Source of the DNA: Isoetes taiwanensis
Taxonomy: Eukaryota; Streptophyta; Lycopodiopsida; Isoetales; Isoetaceae
Assembly: GCA_021234155.1 (NCBI GenBank)
Contig: JAJEKV010000078.1
Coordinates: 1,180,001 to 1,244,000 of the forward strand
DNA length: 64,000 bases
Reading direction: 5' to 3'
Position 1 is the first letter of the stretch; each line of letters starts with the position of its first letter. Positions 10,413 through 23,132 of this stretch are shown here, one piece after another. Position numbers and translations under genes: made by a program. The notes below the pieces were generated by a model. The model was not told the origin of the DNA. It made no database searches and saw only the letters and a program-made list of their open reading frames with translations.

Positions 10413-11998
10413 TGTGACGTTCCAGCATAGTATACGGTCCTAAGACGTATATTGTACTGCCTCATCACGCCGCACCATCCATCCCGACCGACGTGGTGTC
10501 TTTGGCGAGGCCGAGCAAGTAGCACCCTAGGGGGCAACTTGCAAGGTGTGTGCATTTATTAATGTGCACATTTACCCATGTGCACATTTATCCAAGTGTA
10601 CACACTTACCCATGTGGACACTTTATGCCACTTAATAAAGGCAAGTGGGCCACACCCAATTATCCCACATGCTTAAAGGGATAATGGGAAACCCTAGCCC
10701 TAACCCTTTGTCTATATAGGGAAAGGAAACCCTAACTTTCCATTTTCATCCATAGCATTTTAGGGTTCCGTTTTGCTTGCTCCAAGAGCCAAACTCGCCT
10801 CCCAAACCCTGTCTGAGCAGTTTAGCTCATCAGTTTCTCCTTCTAGCTTCATCTTCTAGCAGTTCAGCAGCATGGTCGAGCTTAGAGCAGGAGGAGCAAG
10901 CCAAGGATCAGGTATTTTGTCAATTCAATAGTCTAAACCGCCTTCTAGACATCGAGGTTAGCCTATTGATTTGCCCATAGCAGCCATCTAGATCTCTAGA
11001 TATTGAGCCCTAATGAATGAACCTAACTCTGTGATTTAGATTAGATCTTATTCTTTAGTTCTTCTGTGATATGTATGATGATGTATCTCTGTGGACTCAT
11101 TGTATTGGGAAGGGGGGTTGAGACCCTAAAGCCTGGTAGTTGATGTTCCTAGCTAGCCCCTTTAGCACACTGTAAATTCGGCCTGTGTACAAGAACCACA
11201 CCTGGTTGTGGGTGAAGGGGCCAGACTGGCTTACAAGGAGGTTCATGTCCTGACTCATGACTAAGTCCCTCTGGTAGTAAAGCCTATGGGGACTACAGTG
11301 CACTAGACCTAATGCTCTGCCACTGAGAGAGGGCTTTGCATGGGTTCGACACTCTTGGGGTGGTGAACACCTTCCAAGGAGTTCAGTCGAGTACGGGCAG
11401 TGGCCCTCTAGTCACCTTGAGTCAGCATGCCAATCTCTGGTGGGAGCAATCTCTACCTGCCCCTACGGAGCTGGGGAGATGAAACCCAGTAGTAGCCCCT
11501 CTAGCTATGCATCCGATGGGCTACAGTCGGGTCCCAACAGTTTTCAACCTACTTTGCAAAGTGTGCACAGGAGGGGCGGATGGAGTGGACTACCCTGAGC
11601 CATGTTCTCATGCCAGCCAAATCCATTGCCATGAATTCAATGCCTCAAGAATGACCTCACGGAGACCCAAGCCGTCAGTCATCCCATTCGAAATCGGAGC
11701 CTTGGGTAGGATCTCCATATGTGATGTAGTGATCTTTGCCTATGCAGATATGCAGTGAGCCATCCTTCGTGATGGTCATGTGATGTTGATGTATGTACTA
11801 CTGACATGTATGTTTACGCTTCCGCAGCTAGGTAGGCCCCGAAGGGAGCGGGGGTAAATGACCCCTTCATTCTTCCCAATTGGAACTCATCAAGGTTGCA
11901 GTGACACGTGGAGGGCCCTATATTAGCATGGTGCTGGTATGGGGATGAACTCTGTTTGTATCGGTGGATGCAATCAGATATGAGTAGGGGACGTCACA
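10413..11998 (+). mobile_element. Ty3/gypsy LTR, 1586 bases
   Basis: It starts TGTGACGT and ends ACGTCACA, a perfect 8-base inverted terminus with the TG...CA of LTRs. It follows the polypurine tract directly. A TATA-like TCTATATAGGG lies near 10710, followed by a typical leader. I could not find a second copy in the window, so this is either the 3' LTR of an element whose 5' LTR lies left of position 1, or the remaining LTR of a truncated element. Confidence 0.75.
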
Positions 11999-13775
11999 CT
12001 ATGCAAAGGATTGTCATCCCGCCATATCTTTCGGCATTTAGAGGCTCTCTCGGCTATTGAGGACAATAACAAGGAGGTAGTATCCTATGTTCAGTAGCTG
12101 CATGCTAAGTGAGGCTCTACGGATGCCCAATTCCTACCAGAGGGGTCTTTTGTGAAGTGCAGAATTATCGATCAACCCTTGAGCAATTTGGGACATCACT
12201 TTTGCAAATTAGTCGTATGGCTCATTGATGTCATGTGGAGTAGCTAGTTGTATGCTCGATGGTGTGCCACTTTAATGGTCCATTTTTAGATTTGAAGCGC
12301 ATGAGATCTTGGTTGTCTGGCATTTTTAGAAGTTGGTTCCAATTTATCAATCTTCCAAGCTAGTAGCAAAAGATAAATGATGTTTTCTTGTCATGTTTAG
12401 TTCGCCTGAGCCAGCTATCCAACTCATTGGACGTGGTGTTGGCCCTCTTTGGAGGTCTATTTTCTTGTGTCAGCAATACATTCCTACATGCTCTATGTGG
12501 TCTATTTTGAATTGCAATTGAGGACTTTTCTCCAGACCTGCAGGATTCGATGTTCATTTTCTCCGCGAGTACGCGATCACAGTTAACCAGGAATAGTAAG
12601 TTTAATAGGTAATCTGACAGATTAAGTAACCTTAAAATGCAAATAAGATTGCTTGCATCTTTAGCACTCTATTACAAATATCTTACCAAAATTTGTGTTG
12701 CAAGACCTATTGATTGCAATCTGATCAGACAATTATTGTCTAGAGTGAATCCATAGTTTTTTCATGTCATGTTCCTGGAGGCACCCGCTTTTGTTCTCAA
12801 GATCTTTGAGACCTCTTGCATCCAACCTTTAACCCTTGCATTTTTTGGTCCTCGTTCAGCTGCTTCAACCTCTATGTAAATGGATCTCTTCCAACCGCCT
12901 GCAGACCCTTCCACTGTCAGTCCATCTGCAACTTCTGCATTATATCTTCTTGATTAGCATAGGCAGAGGTTGTTGGAGATTTAAAAGAAGCAAGATCAAG
13001 CAGAAGAGGCTCGTTGTCAATACATAGATATTGATCTTCGAGGTGTCCACTCTTCGCCTAAACATCCATCTTCTTAAAGCCAATCTCGAAAGATAGCAAA
13101 GTGGCTCATTTTGCAGTGCCTTAGCATTCATTGCAATGTGACATACTGCTGTACAACTTTTGTAAGTTTATGTTTGTAATTTCAAGTATTATTTATATTA
13201 TAAAGGCGAGCTACGAAAGGATTTTAGTTGTATATCTGAAAGGTCGTATGTATTCAAATGATTTGAGTCGTCTATAAAGTTTAGAGTTTATTCATTCCTT
13301 GGAGTATATTTAGATTTAATAGGTTATTGAATCTATTTGCACTTTAGATTTCAGGAATTTATTTCATGCTTTATATTTTATTGTAGTTGAATTAGCCTAA
13401 ATAGGTACATTGACCTTAGAAGTTTAGAAGCAACAGTAAAAGCAGTGGCGAGATTTCTTAATGCTGCCATGAAACTAGTGTTAAGTTGGGAGCCCCAAGC
13501 TGTGTCTTGCTTAGAAGTGTTGAAGCATCAGGTAGTCAGTTGTTTGAAATGCTAAAAGCAAGGAGCTCTTTAAACATATTCAAGTAAGATTGGTTGCCTA
13601 GATAATGTTTGCTTGGATATTAATTTTTTGGTGAGTGTATTTTGTCTTAAGTAGTGCCATATTCAATGAAACCAATTCTGAAATTTGGCACTCCATATTT
13701 TGTATTCTAAAATTTTTAGGCAAAGTCGTATAGAGGTTCGATGTTCCCTCAAAACCTTAGGCGAACTCATATTTC
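11999..13775. other. Unassigned AT-rich sequence
   Basis: I see no supportable gene, RNA or mobile-element signature here. Open frames are short and without recognisable motifs. Confidence 0.4.
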
Positions 13776-15226
13776 ATATTTCAAAATCATAGGCGCTCCC
13801 AATCATAAATGACCATAAGCGAAACGAGAGGTGCCCAGAGGCCCCAACATACGGTCTGGGGCATAGGATCGACGGATCCGACGATTTCAAAATCATAGGC
13901 GCCCCCAATCATAAATGACCATAAGCGAAACGAGAGGTGCCCAGAGGCCCCAACATACGATCTGGGGCATAGGATCGACGGATCCGACGATTGTGGTAGT
14001 CCAGGGTGCACCTCATTTAGAATCTGCAAGTTACTCCAAAGGTATTTATTGCTTAGCTTTATGATTTGTTTCTTTCTTTTGATTGTGCATCCCTTATACT
14101 TGGATCCCATGACCTATTGTAGGTGTCAACATGGTAATAGGATTTCGGGACAATGAATATGATTTGAGCATTATGCCCCCCCTCCCCATGGCCCAGCCCC
14201 AACATATGGTGCGGGGCATAGGAGCGACGGATCCGACAATTTCAAAATCATAGGTGCCCCCAATCATAAATGATCATAAGCGAAATAAGAGGTGCCCAGA
14301 GGCCCCAACATACGGTCTGGGGCGTAGGATCGACGGATCCGACGATTGTGGTAGTCCAAGGTGCACCTCATTTAAAATCTGCAAGTTACTCCAAAGGTAT
14401 TTATTGCTTAGCTTTATGATTTGTTTCTTTCCTTTGATTGTGCAACCCTTATACTTGGATCCCATGACGTATTGTAGGTGGCAACATGGTAATAGGATTT
14501 TGCGGACAATGCATATCCCTCCCCCCCCCCAACATATCTGATTCCGGGGCATAGGATCGAGGATCCGAGGCAATTTCAAAATCATAGGCCCCCAATCATA
14601 AATGACCATAAGCGAAACAAGAGGTGCAGAGGCCCCAACATACGGTCTGGGGCGTAGGATCGACGGATCCGACGATTGTGGTAGTCCAGGGTGCACCTCA
14701 TTTAAAATCTGCAAGTTACTCGTGTATTTATTGCTTAGCATTATGATTTGTTTCTTTCCTTTGATTGTGCATCCCTTATACTTGGATCCCATGACGTATT
14801 GTAGGTGGCAACATGGTAATAGGATTTTTGCGGACAATGAATATGATTTGAGCATTATGCCCCCCCTCCCCCCCCGCCCCAACATACTCTTATCGGGGCA
14901 TAGGATCGACGGATCCGGCGATTTCAAAATCATAGGCGCCCCAATCATAAATGACCATAAAGTTTAAACAAGAGGTGCAGAGGCCCCAACATACTGATGC
15001 GGGGCGAGGATAGGACGGATCCGACGATTGTGGTAGTCCGGGGTGCACCTCATTTAAAATCGCAAGTTACTCCAAAGGTATTTATTGCTTAGCTTTATGA
15101 TTTGTTTCTTTCTTTAATTGTGTATCCCTTATACTTGGATCCCATGACGTATTGTAGGTGGCAACATGGTAATAGGATTTTGCGGACAATGAATATGATT
15201 TGAGCATTATGCCCCTTCCCCCCTTC
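13776..15226. repeat. Tandem array of about 335-350-base units
   Basis: A block containing TTTCAAAATCATAGG, CCCCAACATACGGTCTGGGG, GGATCGACGGATCCGACGAT and a T-rich CTTTATGATTTGTTTC stretch recurs with starts near 13781, 13886, 14237, 14570 and 14920. The first step is only about 105 bases (a partial unit); later steps are 333-351. Units end in a C-tract (CCCCCC...) that varies in length. Divergence is low, with small indels. Confidence 0.9.
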
Positions 15227-15355
15227 CTCTCTTTTTTTGAAGGCATGGTTGGTGGGACTTGCACCCGCCCACGTCTCCCACCTGATGGTAGCCAGTGGGT
15301 TTTGAACCCTATCACCCCAATCCAAGGCCTTACCACTCGACCACCACCGCGATGG
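15227..15355 (-). mobile_element. tRNA-derived SINE-like element
   Basis: Read on the minus strand it begins GTGGTGGTCGAGTGGTAAGG (A-box-like) and has GGGTTCAAAACCC (B-box-like) about 30 bases later, as in tRNA-derived SINEs of the plant Au type. It ends in an A-rich CTTCAAAAAAAGAG stretch (15227-15240, as the complement). It cannot be a functional tRNA because no acceptor stem is present. Confidence 0.55.
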
Positions 15356-15617
15356 GCATTATGCCTATTTTGAATTTAGTGAGCATGCAGAAGTCTCTAA
15401 TAGAAGCAAAGAAACATAACACATTAGGCTTTCTTCATTATCAATCTCTTTATTATATCAGAATCCAATACAAAGTCAATGTGTATGATATTGGCATGTA
15501 ATCTATATGGTAACAAGATCACCACTTCAAAATTGAGTCTAGCGGGTCTTGAGGGAAGCAATTGCATTCTTATGATATATCTGGCTTCAAATATATTGTA
15601 TAATGTTCAAAGCGATG
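15356..15617. other. Flank of the LINE insertion
   Basis: No gene was seen. It is AT-rich single-copy-like sequence up to the target duplication of the LINE. Confidence 0.4.
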
Positions 15618-15629
15618 TCTATATTAATG
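15618..15629. repeat. LINE target-site duplication, left copy
   Basis: TCTATATTAATG directly precedes the poly(T) of the LINE. The same 12 bases recur at 23121-23132 beyond its 5' end. Confidence 0.85.
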
Positions 15630-15929
15630 TTTTTTTTTTTTTTTTTTTTTTTGAAGAACTGTGTCATCAATATATTAAAAGAAGGGTAATGTTACAAATC
15701 AAGTGAGGAGGAAGGAGAACTGCCCCAAAGAGACAGCGATACCATGACACTCCACACAAACTCACAGAAAAACTACAACTCATCTGGCAGACAAACTGAC
15801 CATCACCATCTACAACACCCAAGAAGTCCCGCCAAATGGCGAACTTCCGCTCTACTAATCCCGGGAACACCAGAAAGCTTTGAAATAGCTTGTACCTGAG
15901 TCGAGCAGTGTTGTTTTCGTACATGTACG

Positions 15930-17450
15930 TAACGATTTTGGACGTACCATACCTTGACCATTGTACAGTAAGTCTCGTACTTTACAAAATAAGGTCATTT
16001 TTTTTTGGTATCTTACCCTAATGAATTTTTTCCCCCTCTTACATTTTCTCGTAACCTAAAGCCGCAGAGTCAAAGCTGAAAGTTCTGTCTTTATATTTGA
16101 AGATCGAAGCAGCTAGTTTAAGGTCGAAGGAGCAGTTTAAGGCGAAGGGACAACTCAAGTTTTCGATTCTCCTGGATTCTGGACTGATTATGCTGTAAGA
16201 GTTTTAGAAAGAGGTAAACCTGACATTTGCTTCCTTCTTTGAATCGATTTGTCCTTTGATACTAAAATCGGCTTTGTCCAGAGCTTTAGAGCATGCCATT
16301 TTATCAGGTAAGAGTGTCTGAACCTATTTTTTTTGCTTTCATTTTATCCTGAGGCTCTAATATCAGTTTCGGCCATTCATAAAATGCTTACAGCCTGGTA
16401 CACAGTTCGATGAGGGTCTTGAAGCAAGTAAGACGTTTGGTACTTAGTGTTTTTCTGTCATTTATCTTGAAATACAAAAAACCAGCCCACTTATAAGGTT
16501 TGCCTGCTGCATGGTCTACGAGTTACTTAGAATGGCTTTGAGAATGACATTTTCAATATTTTAAAAGGCTTTATGCTAATGTAAGTTCACTGATCTTGTC
16601 CTTAAGCTTTAAGAAAATAAGCCTGTAAAAAAGGTCAAATAGAAACATTGTAGTTCATGCAAATGAGGAATGAATAATGAATGAAATGATACTTATTCTA
16701 TTGTTTGGACTTTGGACAACTGCTCTTAAGATTTCTGTTCATAGAAGAATTAATAGAATTGTAAAGAAGCCCAGTACTAGTGCCATTTTGCCACTGTTCC
16801 TAATTTGGTATTTTGTAAAAGGCTGATTAGTGAGAGAAATAGTGCTAAAACCCAAAGCCGACTTGCTTGAATTTACGCTCTTGTGAGATTTGTCTTATTA
16901 ATAAAAAGGGCCCGCACTTTTATACGGTCAGGGCCGGGACCATTTGCAAAGTTGCAGCTTATGTAATCCCCTCATTAGCAAATATAGGCCTTCATAAAGC
17001 GCATAAGTACTCTTTATATTCTCCTCATTTTCATTCTAATCTAGCTGAATCATCCTGGTGGTTTGTTGTGAGCAAGCAAAATAGAAATCCAAGTACTTGA
17101 AGCCACTGCCCATGGCCCTGATTTGTTCTAAAATTTCTGATATCAATTTTTGAAAATCTTTTGCAGATCTAATGCGACATAAAGGTGCTGTAACGGATGG
17201 TTCGAGCAACTTTTTAGAAGATGCATTGGCACTATTCATTGCTCAACTGTTTAGAAGATGCATTGGCACTATTCATTGAGTATAGTTGTTTTCAATTGCC
17301 CACTATAATATTTTTGTTTTTTGAACTTGAACTATTTAGATGCCTATAAGATGGCCTTATGCTTATAATGATATGCTTTTTTAATAGTATGGTTAAGAAA
17401 AAAAAAAGTCAAAATATTTTAATGTAGTGTACGCACACAACATACTTTAC
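15930..17450. other. AT-rich insertion nested in the LINE
   Basis: This 1.5 kb lies between the LINE 3' tail and its coding body, inside the LINE target duplications, so it should be a later insertion. I found no gene, LTR or clear terminal repeats. GTACATGTACGTA on the left and TACGTC with ACGC-rich sequence on the right hint at termini but do not form a convincing inverted repeat. Confidence 0.45.
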
Positions 17451-18299
17451 GTCTTCGTGACGCTAAATTTAACAATCAAGTTTAAAACGCATTACACTAA
17501 GGCACGCCAAAACCTTAAAGTCGAAAAAGGTATAGTGCGTTAGAAGGCGTATTATACCCGTCGCGGTACACACTACGTCGCGGATGACTACACCGAGTCG
17601 AAGAATCGAGAGGCCGCGGGCTGATCCCCCGAAAGATCCACAACCGGGCCGCTTCCAAATCAGCCACACCAACCAAGCCACGCCCGGATGCAAGGCTTTA
17701 CGCGCAAGAGGCGCCAAGCACCGAGGATACACCGCGGCGAAGAATCTGGCGGCTAGTCAATCTCACTGAAAATAGAGCCCCGACCCAATCCCGGCGGCGC
17801 AAGTGAGGGCATAAAACGGACAATGCTTCACGGTCTCATGATGAAGGCCACAACAAGGGCGTAGAGGGCTTACAAAGATTTACCCCGATACGGTGCACCA
17901 CCGGCCACAAAAAGCACTCTAGCCTTCAAGTGGGGGAAGTGAGCTCCATGTCCGCGCCCAAACCGAAGCCATCGAGAACAGGAAATTGCATAGACCACTT
18001 GCACGAAGGGGGCAGAGTGTCATGAATAGCCGGCACTCGGTAGCAAGATCGCACAAAAGAAGAAGACACAACATCCGGATGAACCTCCCAAACTCGCACC
18101 ACCACATCATCACGAAGGACTATAGGTATGTGTAGCGGAATACTCTCGCCACTTGTTCCTAGATAGCCGGTACACGCCCCTCGAGCGAAAGGGAGCTCTT
18201 CGAAGAACTCCCACGAAGCTAGCCGACCATCCCAATACCAATCCTCCAAGGTGAGCCTGCCCAGCTCGCCTCCAACGAACTGCGTCAGAGAGCATGCTG

Positions 18300-20010
18300 A
18301 TGTGACCAAGGGCAAGTCTGCAAGCAGGTAAATGCCCTTGTGAGTCATAATCTAGGTGGAAGAGCACACGCTCATGATCCCAAAGCCCAACACCCAGGTG
18401 AGAAAGGGGATGCATGTGGGAAAGGCCAAAGACCATACAAGCGATTGCCTGGGGCAACTCCACATGCACAGACGGCTTCCCCAAACGCCACACAATGGTG
18501 CGTAGATCGCAACAACAGCCGCCGCACCAGAGAAGATGCTCCATCCCTGAGAATGCTCCAAACAAACTTGGAGACCAACACCTTACTATGGAGCGCCAAA
18601 TCCAGAATCCAAGCCCCCATCCTCCCGGGGGCGGAGACACTTCCATCAAGCCACCTTAACAACCGGCCCTTCATCATCCCCGCCCCACACAAAATTTGAA
18701 CCATCTTATCCAAAGCCGCATCTTACCCTTAGGAGCTAACATCGCAGATGTTGTATACACATGAGTGCTACAAAGTACTAACTTGGCAATAGTGATCCTA
18801 CCTGCCATGGACAACTTGCAACCCTTCCACCAATTGAGGTGTTTCTCAACCCTTGCAAAATCTCATCCCACACCCTCCCCATGGAAACATCCCCTCCAAA
18901 GGGAATACCCAATGCCTTAGTACACACATTACCCGGAAGCACCTTCCAAGGGAATAGAGCCAAACAAGGGGAGGCGGAGTTTGGGCCCATAATGCGGAAC
19001 ATTTACCCCAATTCAGAAGAATGCCCGGGCCAAGGAGAAAGTATCCAACAAACCCTTCACATTCTCAAGGCAGATTCTCTCTTACGCCACCAAGAAGAGG
19101 AAGGTGTCATTGGCGAACCGGTTAATGTCTGGCGGCTACCATCCCCGTGATCCAAGCCCATCCACCACCCCTTCCTCCACCGCAAAGAAAAACAACCAAG
19201 ACAAAGGCCTCCGCCACAATCGTTAAATAAGAACGGCGCCAAAGGGCACCGACGCACCCTCTCGCCTAATGAGAAAAGGCGAGAGGGTTCACCCCGGCAC
19301 ACCACCGTGAGTCCGTGTTGACCTATGCAGCTTCATGACTATCTCTGCAAAGCGTGGACCACATCCCAACGCTAACATCATAGCCGACAAGAACTCCCAA
19401 TCGGACACTATCGTAAGCTTTGGCAAAGTCAAGCTTAAGATAGGCAAAACCTTGACACATTCTCCCGCCCAATAAAGGCCCTCATAAGCCGCCGCAACAT
19501 TAGTCAAAATGTTCCTCCCGGGAACAAACCCGCATCGCACCTTACTAATGGAAGAAGTCAACACCGCTTCAACTTTTCGCGGGGGCTTTCGCTTTAATAA
19601 TCTTGTACACAGAGGACAACAAGGAGATAGGCCTCCAATCATTAATGGTAGAAGGTCGCTTTAACCTTAGGAATCAAGGAAATGCATGCGGTATTCAAGA
19701 TCCTATCCATTTGAGAAGACTGCAGCAACTCAAGATACACGGCACAAGACTCACCAGCCCACTCCCAATAAGTCCTGGAAGAACTCCACAGAGATGCCAT
19801 CCAGCCTAGGACATTTATCCTTGGCCATGCACATACATGCCTCTGCTAAATCCTCTCGGAGAGCTCCCCGCTCCAAGCTCTCACACTGGTGAAATGGCTT
19901 AACAACCCCCAAAACAAGCTCCCGCATCTCCCGCTCATAGGGAAGAGTGCGCCAGGTAAAAAAAACCGAGAAATGAGCATCCTCTGCAAAGTAGCGGGGA
20001 TCCTCCAAAG
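18300..20010 (-). pseudogene. LINE ORF2 reverse transcriptase remains
   Basis: On the minus strand, descending coordinates give AMAKDK-P-LDG-S-EFFQ (RT entry, near 19800), the CGFVPGRNILTNV block (near 19520), a CPLAPFLF block (near 19250), GIPFGGDVSMGRVWDEI (near 18880) and SKVLVSKFVWSILRDG (near 18550). These follow the order of plant L1 ORF2. The YADD-type active site is degraded (a NDTFLF-like reading near 19100). Frames change every 100-300 bases, so nothing functional remains. Confidence 0.8.
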
Positions 20011-20739
20011 TCCGCCATCAGGCAAAGCAAGGGACGCCATAGATGTCGATATCGCCACGCTTAGCCGCTCAAGAACACCGGCGAACTTGTGTCCCCTCCT
20101 TCAACCGGGGTAAGGGCCATCTTCACACGCCTCCCCGCACTTTAACCGCCTCCAGACAGCAACAATACGCCGCAACACTTTGCATTCTCCTAATGCCATG
20201 GAAATTTTACCAATCTTCTCCATCTCCGATAGAGACCATGCAACTCCCGCCGCTCCGCCGACACGCATTTTAGCAAAAACCTTGGCAAAATGCTTCACTC
20301 GCCAACGCGGTCACCATGCCGGATATACCCTTCGAGGAGATGAAAAGGTATCAAGCCACAATTCCCGCTTTGGGCGAGAAATCCAGATCGCCGGTAGGGT
20401 GTTCAAAGCGGAACACCGGCCCTAGAGGGAAAGGAGGCAACCACACCGACTGGACAAAACGAGGGTAATGATAAAATGAGTTAAAGAATGTTACTCTCGC
20501 ACAAAGAGAGCACACCATCCCGCGCATGGGGAAGCATAGCACCGGGTCATGCCTAGCATATACTGCCCGCACCAAGCTGCTTATTACAATAGGTGAAAGA
20601 CAAGTCCCCAAGGACCTCAACCAAGGCCAAATCTCGCAACAAACGAGACCATTGGTCCCTTTCTAACCCATGCACAACACGGGTTCCGTGAACAGAGCGA
20701 TCCTCTACTCGGCTCTACCATATTGAAGTCCCTAACAGC

Positions 20740-21160
20740 AACTAAGCGACCTGCAACCCACCAAAGGCTCGCAACTTATTCCGGATTATGGCCCATAAAG
20801 CACCCCGCTGAGAAGGCTGATTAGGGGCATAAACATTAACATTCCCCCACTCTTGCCCTCCCTCCAACCACTTAATTATTGCCCATCGACCAAACACATG
20901 CTCGCTGCAGGTATGTGACCGCACATCCATCCTTCAAGCAATAAGAGTACCCCCACTAGTCCGCCCAGAAGAAGAAGCAATAGAGACAAACTGCCTACCA
21001 ACCATATTCATGAGCCTAGACATATCACCCCTATGACACTTATGCTCCTGAATGCAAACAATATCGGGGCGAATCGCCGGTGCCAAAGAAACACGGGGCC
21101 TCTTACTATTAGAGGACCGCACCCCCCGTATATTCCAACTGATGATCGATCTATTCATCC
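20740..21160 (-). pseudogene. LINE ORF2 endonuclease (EEP/APE type) remains
   Basis: Begins with SWNIRG, then PDIVCIQE-K (catalytic glutamate of the QE motif), and after a short break GGTLIAW and NVNVYAPN. These are the standard N-terminal motifs of the apurinic-like endonuclease that nicks the target for L1-type retrotransposition. Confidence 0.85.
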
Positions 21161-23000
21161 CGAAGAAGAAGTGTCAAGCCCCACATGCCTACCCACCAGG
21201 CCATCCAACTCCACAGAGTCATCATCTAGAGCCAGAGGATTAATCACAGCAATGTGACCCACAGCCATTCTACGTGACACTCCACTTCCAACACGTGTTG
21301 GAAGTCCCCCAGCCACCTCCATAGAGTCATGGGCCACACTAGCCTCTACCTTCAACTGGGCTGCTCCAGCCACCTCATGCTCAGCACATACCGCTACATG
21401 GACATCCCCAGCGGGATCACCAGCCCCTCCCACGTCCACGTCCTCGGACCTAGCCACAACCAAACTATCCGAGCCCTCCCCGAGCCACCACGTCCCTAGC
21501 CCCACCATCCAATGGGCAGCCGGCCAGGCAAGCCTACCCCCGCCTCGTCCCACACCACCTCTCCCAACCACACCACCTTGTCCAACTCCACTCCAGCGCA
21601 ACACGGTCCTCCTCCTGTTGCCTCGGGAACAGAGGGAAATCCACGGGCCATAAGCACCCAACCCCTACCACATCACAAACACGGTGGGATCATCAGCGAG
21701 TGGTCGGATGGTAGCACAATAGATGGAAACATCCGCCGGGATCTCAGAGCCATTCAAAAGCTTCAATCGAAGAGAAAATGCGGGGACCACTCGCCTTTGG
21801 AGAAGTGGGCACAGCCGCAAAGCGGTGAGCAACACAGATCTTGGGGACTGCACAATAGAATGAACCAAATATACACCCGGGCCATTAGCCATAGAAACCA
21901 AGAAATCGGGCACCATCGGATCGGGAGGAAGATCCGAATCTGGAACCAACACGGGATTTTAACGGTATCAAAATTTGGTGGACATTTGCGGAGTATAATC
22001 TTGATACAACACATATGGTTCACCCAAAGTATCCACCCCCGACTAACCAATTGCCGTGACGGAAGACTCGACCTCAAACATGATTATGAAGAAATTATTT
22101 GGTAGGAATTTGGAGGCCCGACACTGGGCAAACCAATCCGCCTCGGATGTCCAGGCAAGCCAAGAGCTAAACCTCCTCGTGTCCAATATGTAACCCTTGA
22201 AGTGGCCCAATACCGCCAAAAGAAACTAGATTCTCAATGGTCTCAACATGCCTGGGTATGATCAATATCTATCCATGGATTCCCCGGAAGAGCTGCTTGT
22301 AGGTCAGCAGTGATGATCCTCCACAAATTTTGAGCCTCTTGAACACGGGCAGTCCTACACCGGAGCCTTGCGCTTGATCCAATCTGAAAACCCGCCGAGT
22401 GATCGAAAGCAACAAGTGTCATTGCTCATCGCCAGCGGGCGACAGAGTTGGGACTGCCACCGGCACCCCGAGAGGTATCGGGGGCACCCGGTGAGGCACA
22501 TCGGCTACATGCACATAATGCCGCACCCTAGAAGAGGGCATCACCAAACAAGTGATCCCTTCCCAAGCCACGAGGGAAGAGGGCATCACCGAGATCCGAT
22601 TCAAAAGGGGCATCTTTGGATGGAATCAAGGCCAGGAGTCTCCAAAACATAATCCACGAAGTCTGAGAATTATATTGAGAGGAAGAGCAATCCACATACC
22701 TCCCAACCGAAGGGGATTCCAAGAGCTCCTTCATCTCTGCCACCAATTGCATGCCACTTCCTACAGCCCACGCCTCTTCATGCATGCCGAGACCCGCGTT
22801 CTTCCCCTTTTTTGGAGGTTTCTTTCTCCTCGCCATCTCCCTTGGCTTCAGCCCCAAGCCATGAGGCTCAATCGATCCCCCATCAGCCTGTCTGGCAGGA
22901 GCCATGACATCCGAACCAGTCCGGAAATTAGCTGTTCGAAGCAACAAGCCACATGCAAAACAATTGATGCTATACACCTGCGAAACGAGCTCGGAGCAAG
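21160..23000 (-). pseudogene. LINE ORF1 region remains
   Basis: Several minus-strand frames cover the part upstream of the endonuclease, the expected place of ORF1. A basic, proline-rich stretch (ARRKKPPKKGK) and scattered cysteines are seen, but no intact zinc knuckle or RNA-binding domain. Assignment rests mainly on position. Confidence 0.5.
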
Positions 23001-23120
23001 CTTTCCAAAGAGCCTAGGCAAGCCAAAATCTGACACCAGATAAGAGAGATATCGCCTATCAAAGTTTTGCCAATCGGGGAACCCGAGCTCAAAAGCGGCT
23101 TAAAGTACCTTGCTCCTATC

Positions 23121-23132
23121 TCTATATTAATG
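23121..23132. repeat. LINE target-site duplication, right copy
   Basis: TCTATATTAATG is identical to 15618-15629. Confidence 0.85.

Larger units (their letters stand above)
15630..23120 (-). mobile_element. L1-type LINE, decayed, with a nested insertion
   Basis: The element reads on the minus strand. The 3' end is the poly(A) tail seen as about 23 T at 15630-15652, preceded by the usual plant L1 tail sequence with an ATATATTGATGACAC-like end. The 5' end is at about 23120, next to the second copy of the 12-base target duplication. Coding remains in order are an ORF1 region (about 21160-23000), an endonuclease (20740-21160) and a reverse transcriptase (about 18300-20000). Both ORFs are shattered by frameshifts. 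The body is split between about 15.93 and 17.45 kb by AT-rich sequence that does not look like LINE. Confidence 0.85.

Noticed and set aside
15227-15355. Functional tRNA gene on the minus strand
   Set aside because: Only A- and B-box-like parts are present, with no acceptor stem or cloverleaf. It fits a SINE head.
21155-22105. Plus-strand frames in the LINE region as genes
   Set aside because: They are the complement of minus-strand LINE coding remains (endonuclease and ORF1) and carry no domains.
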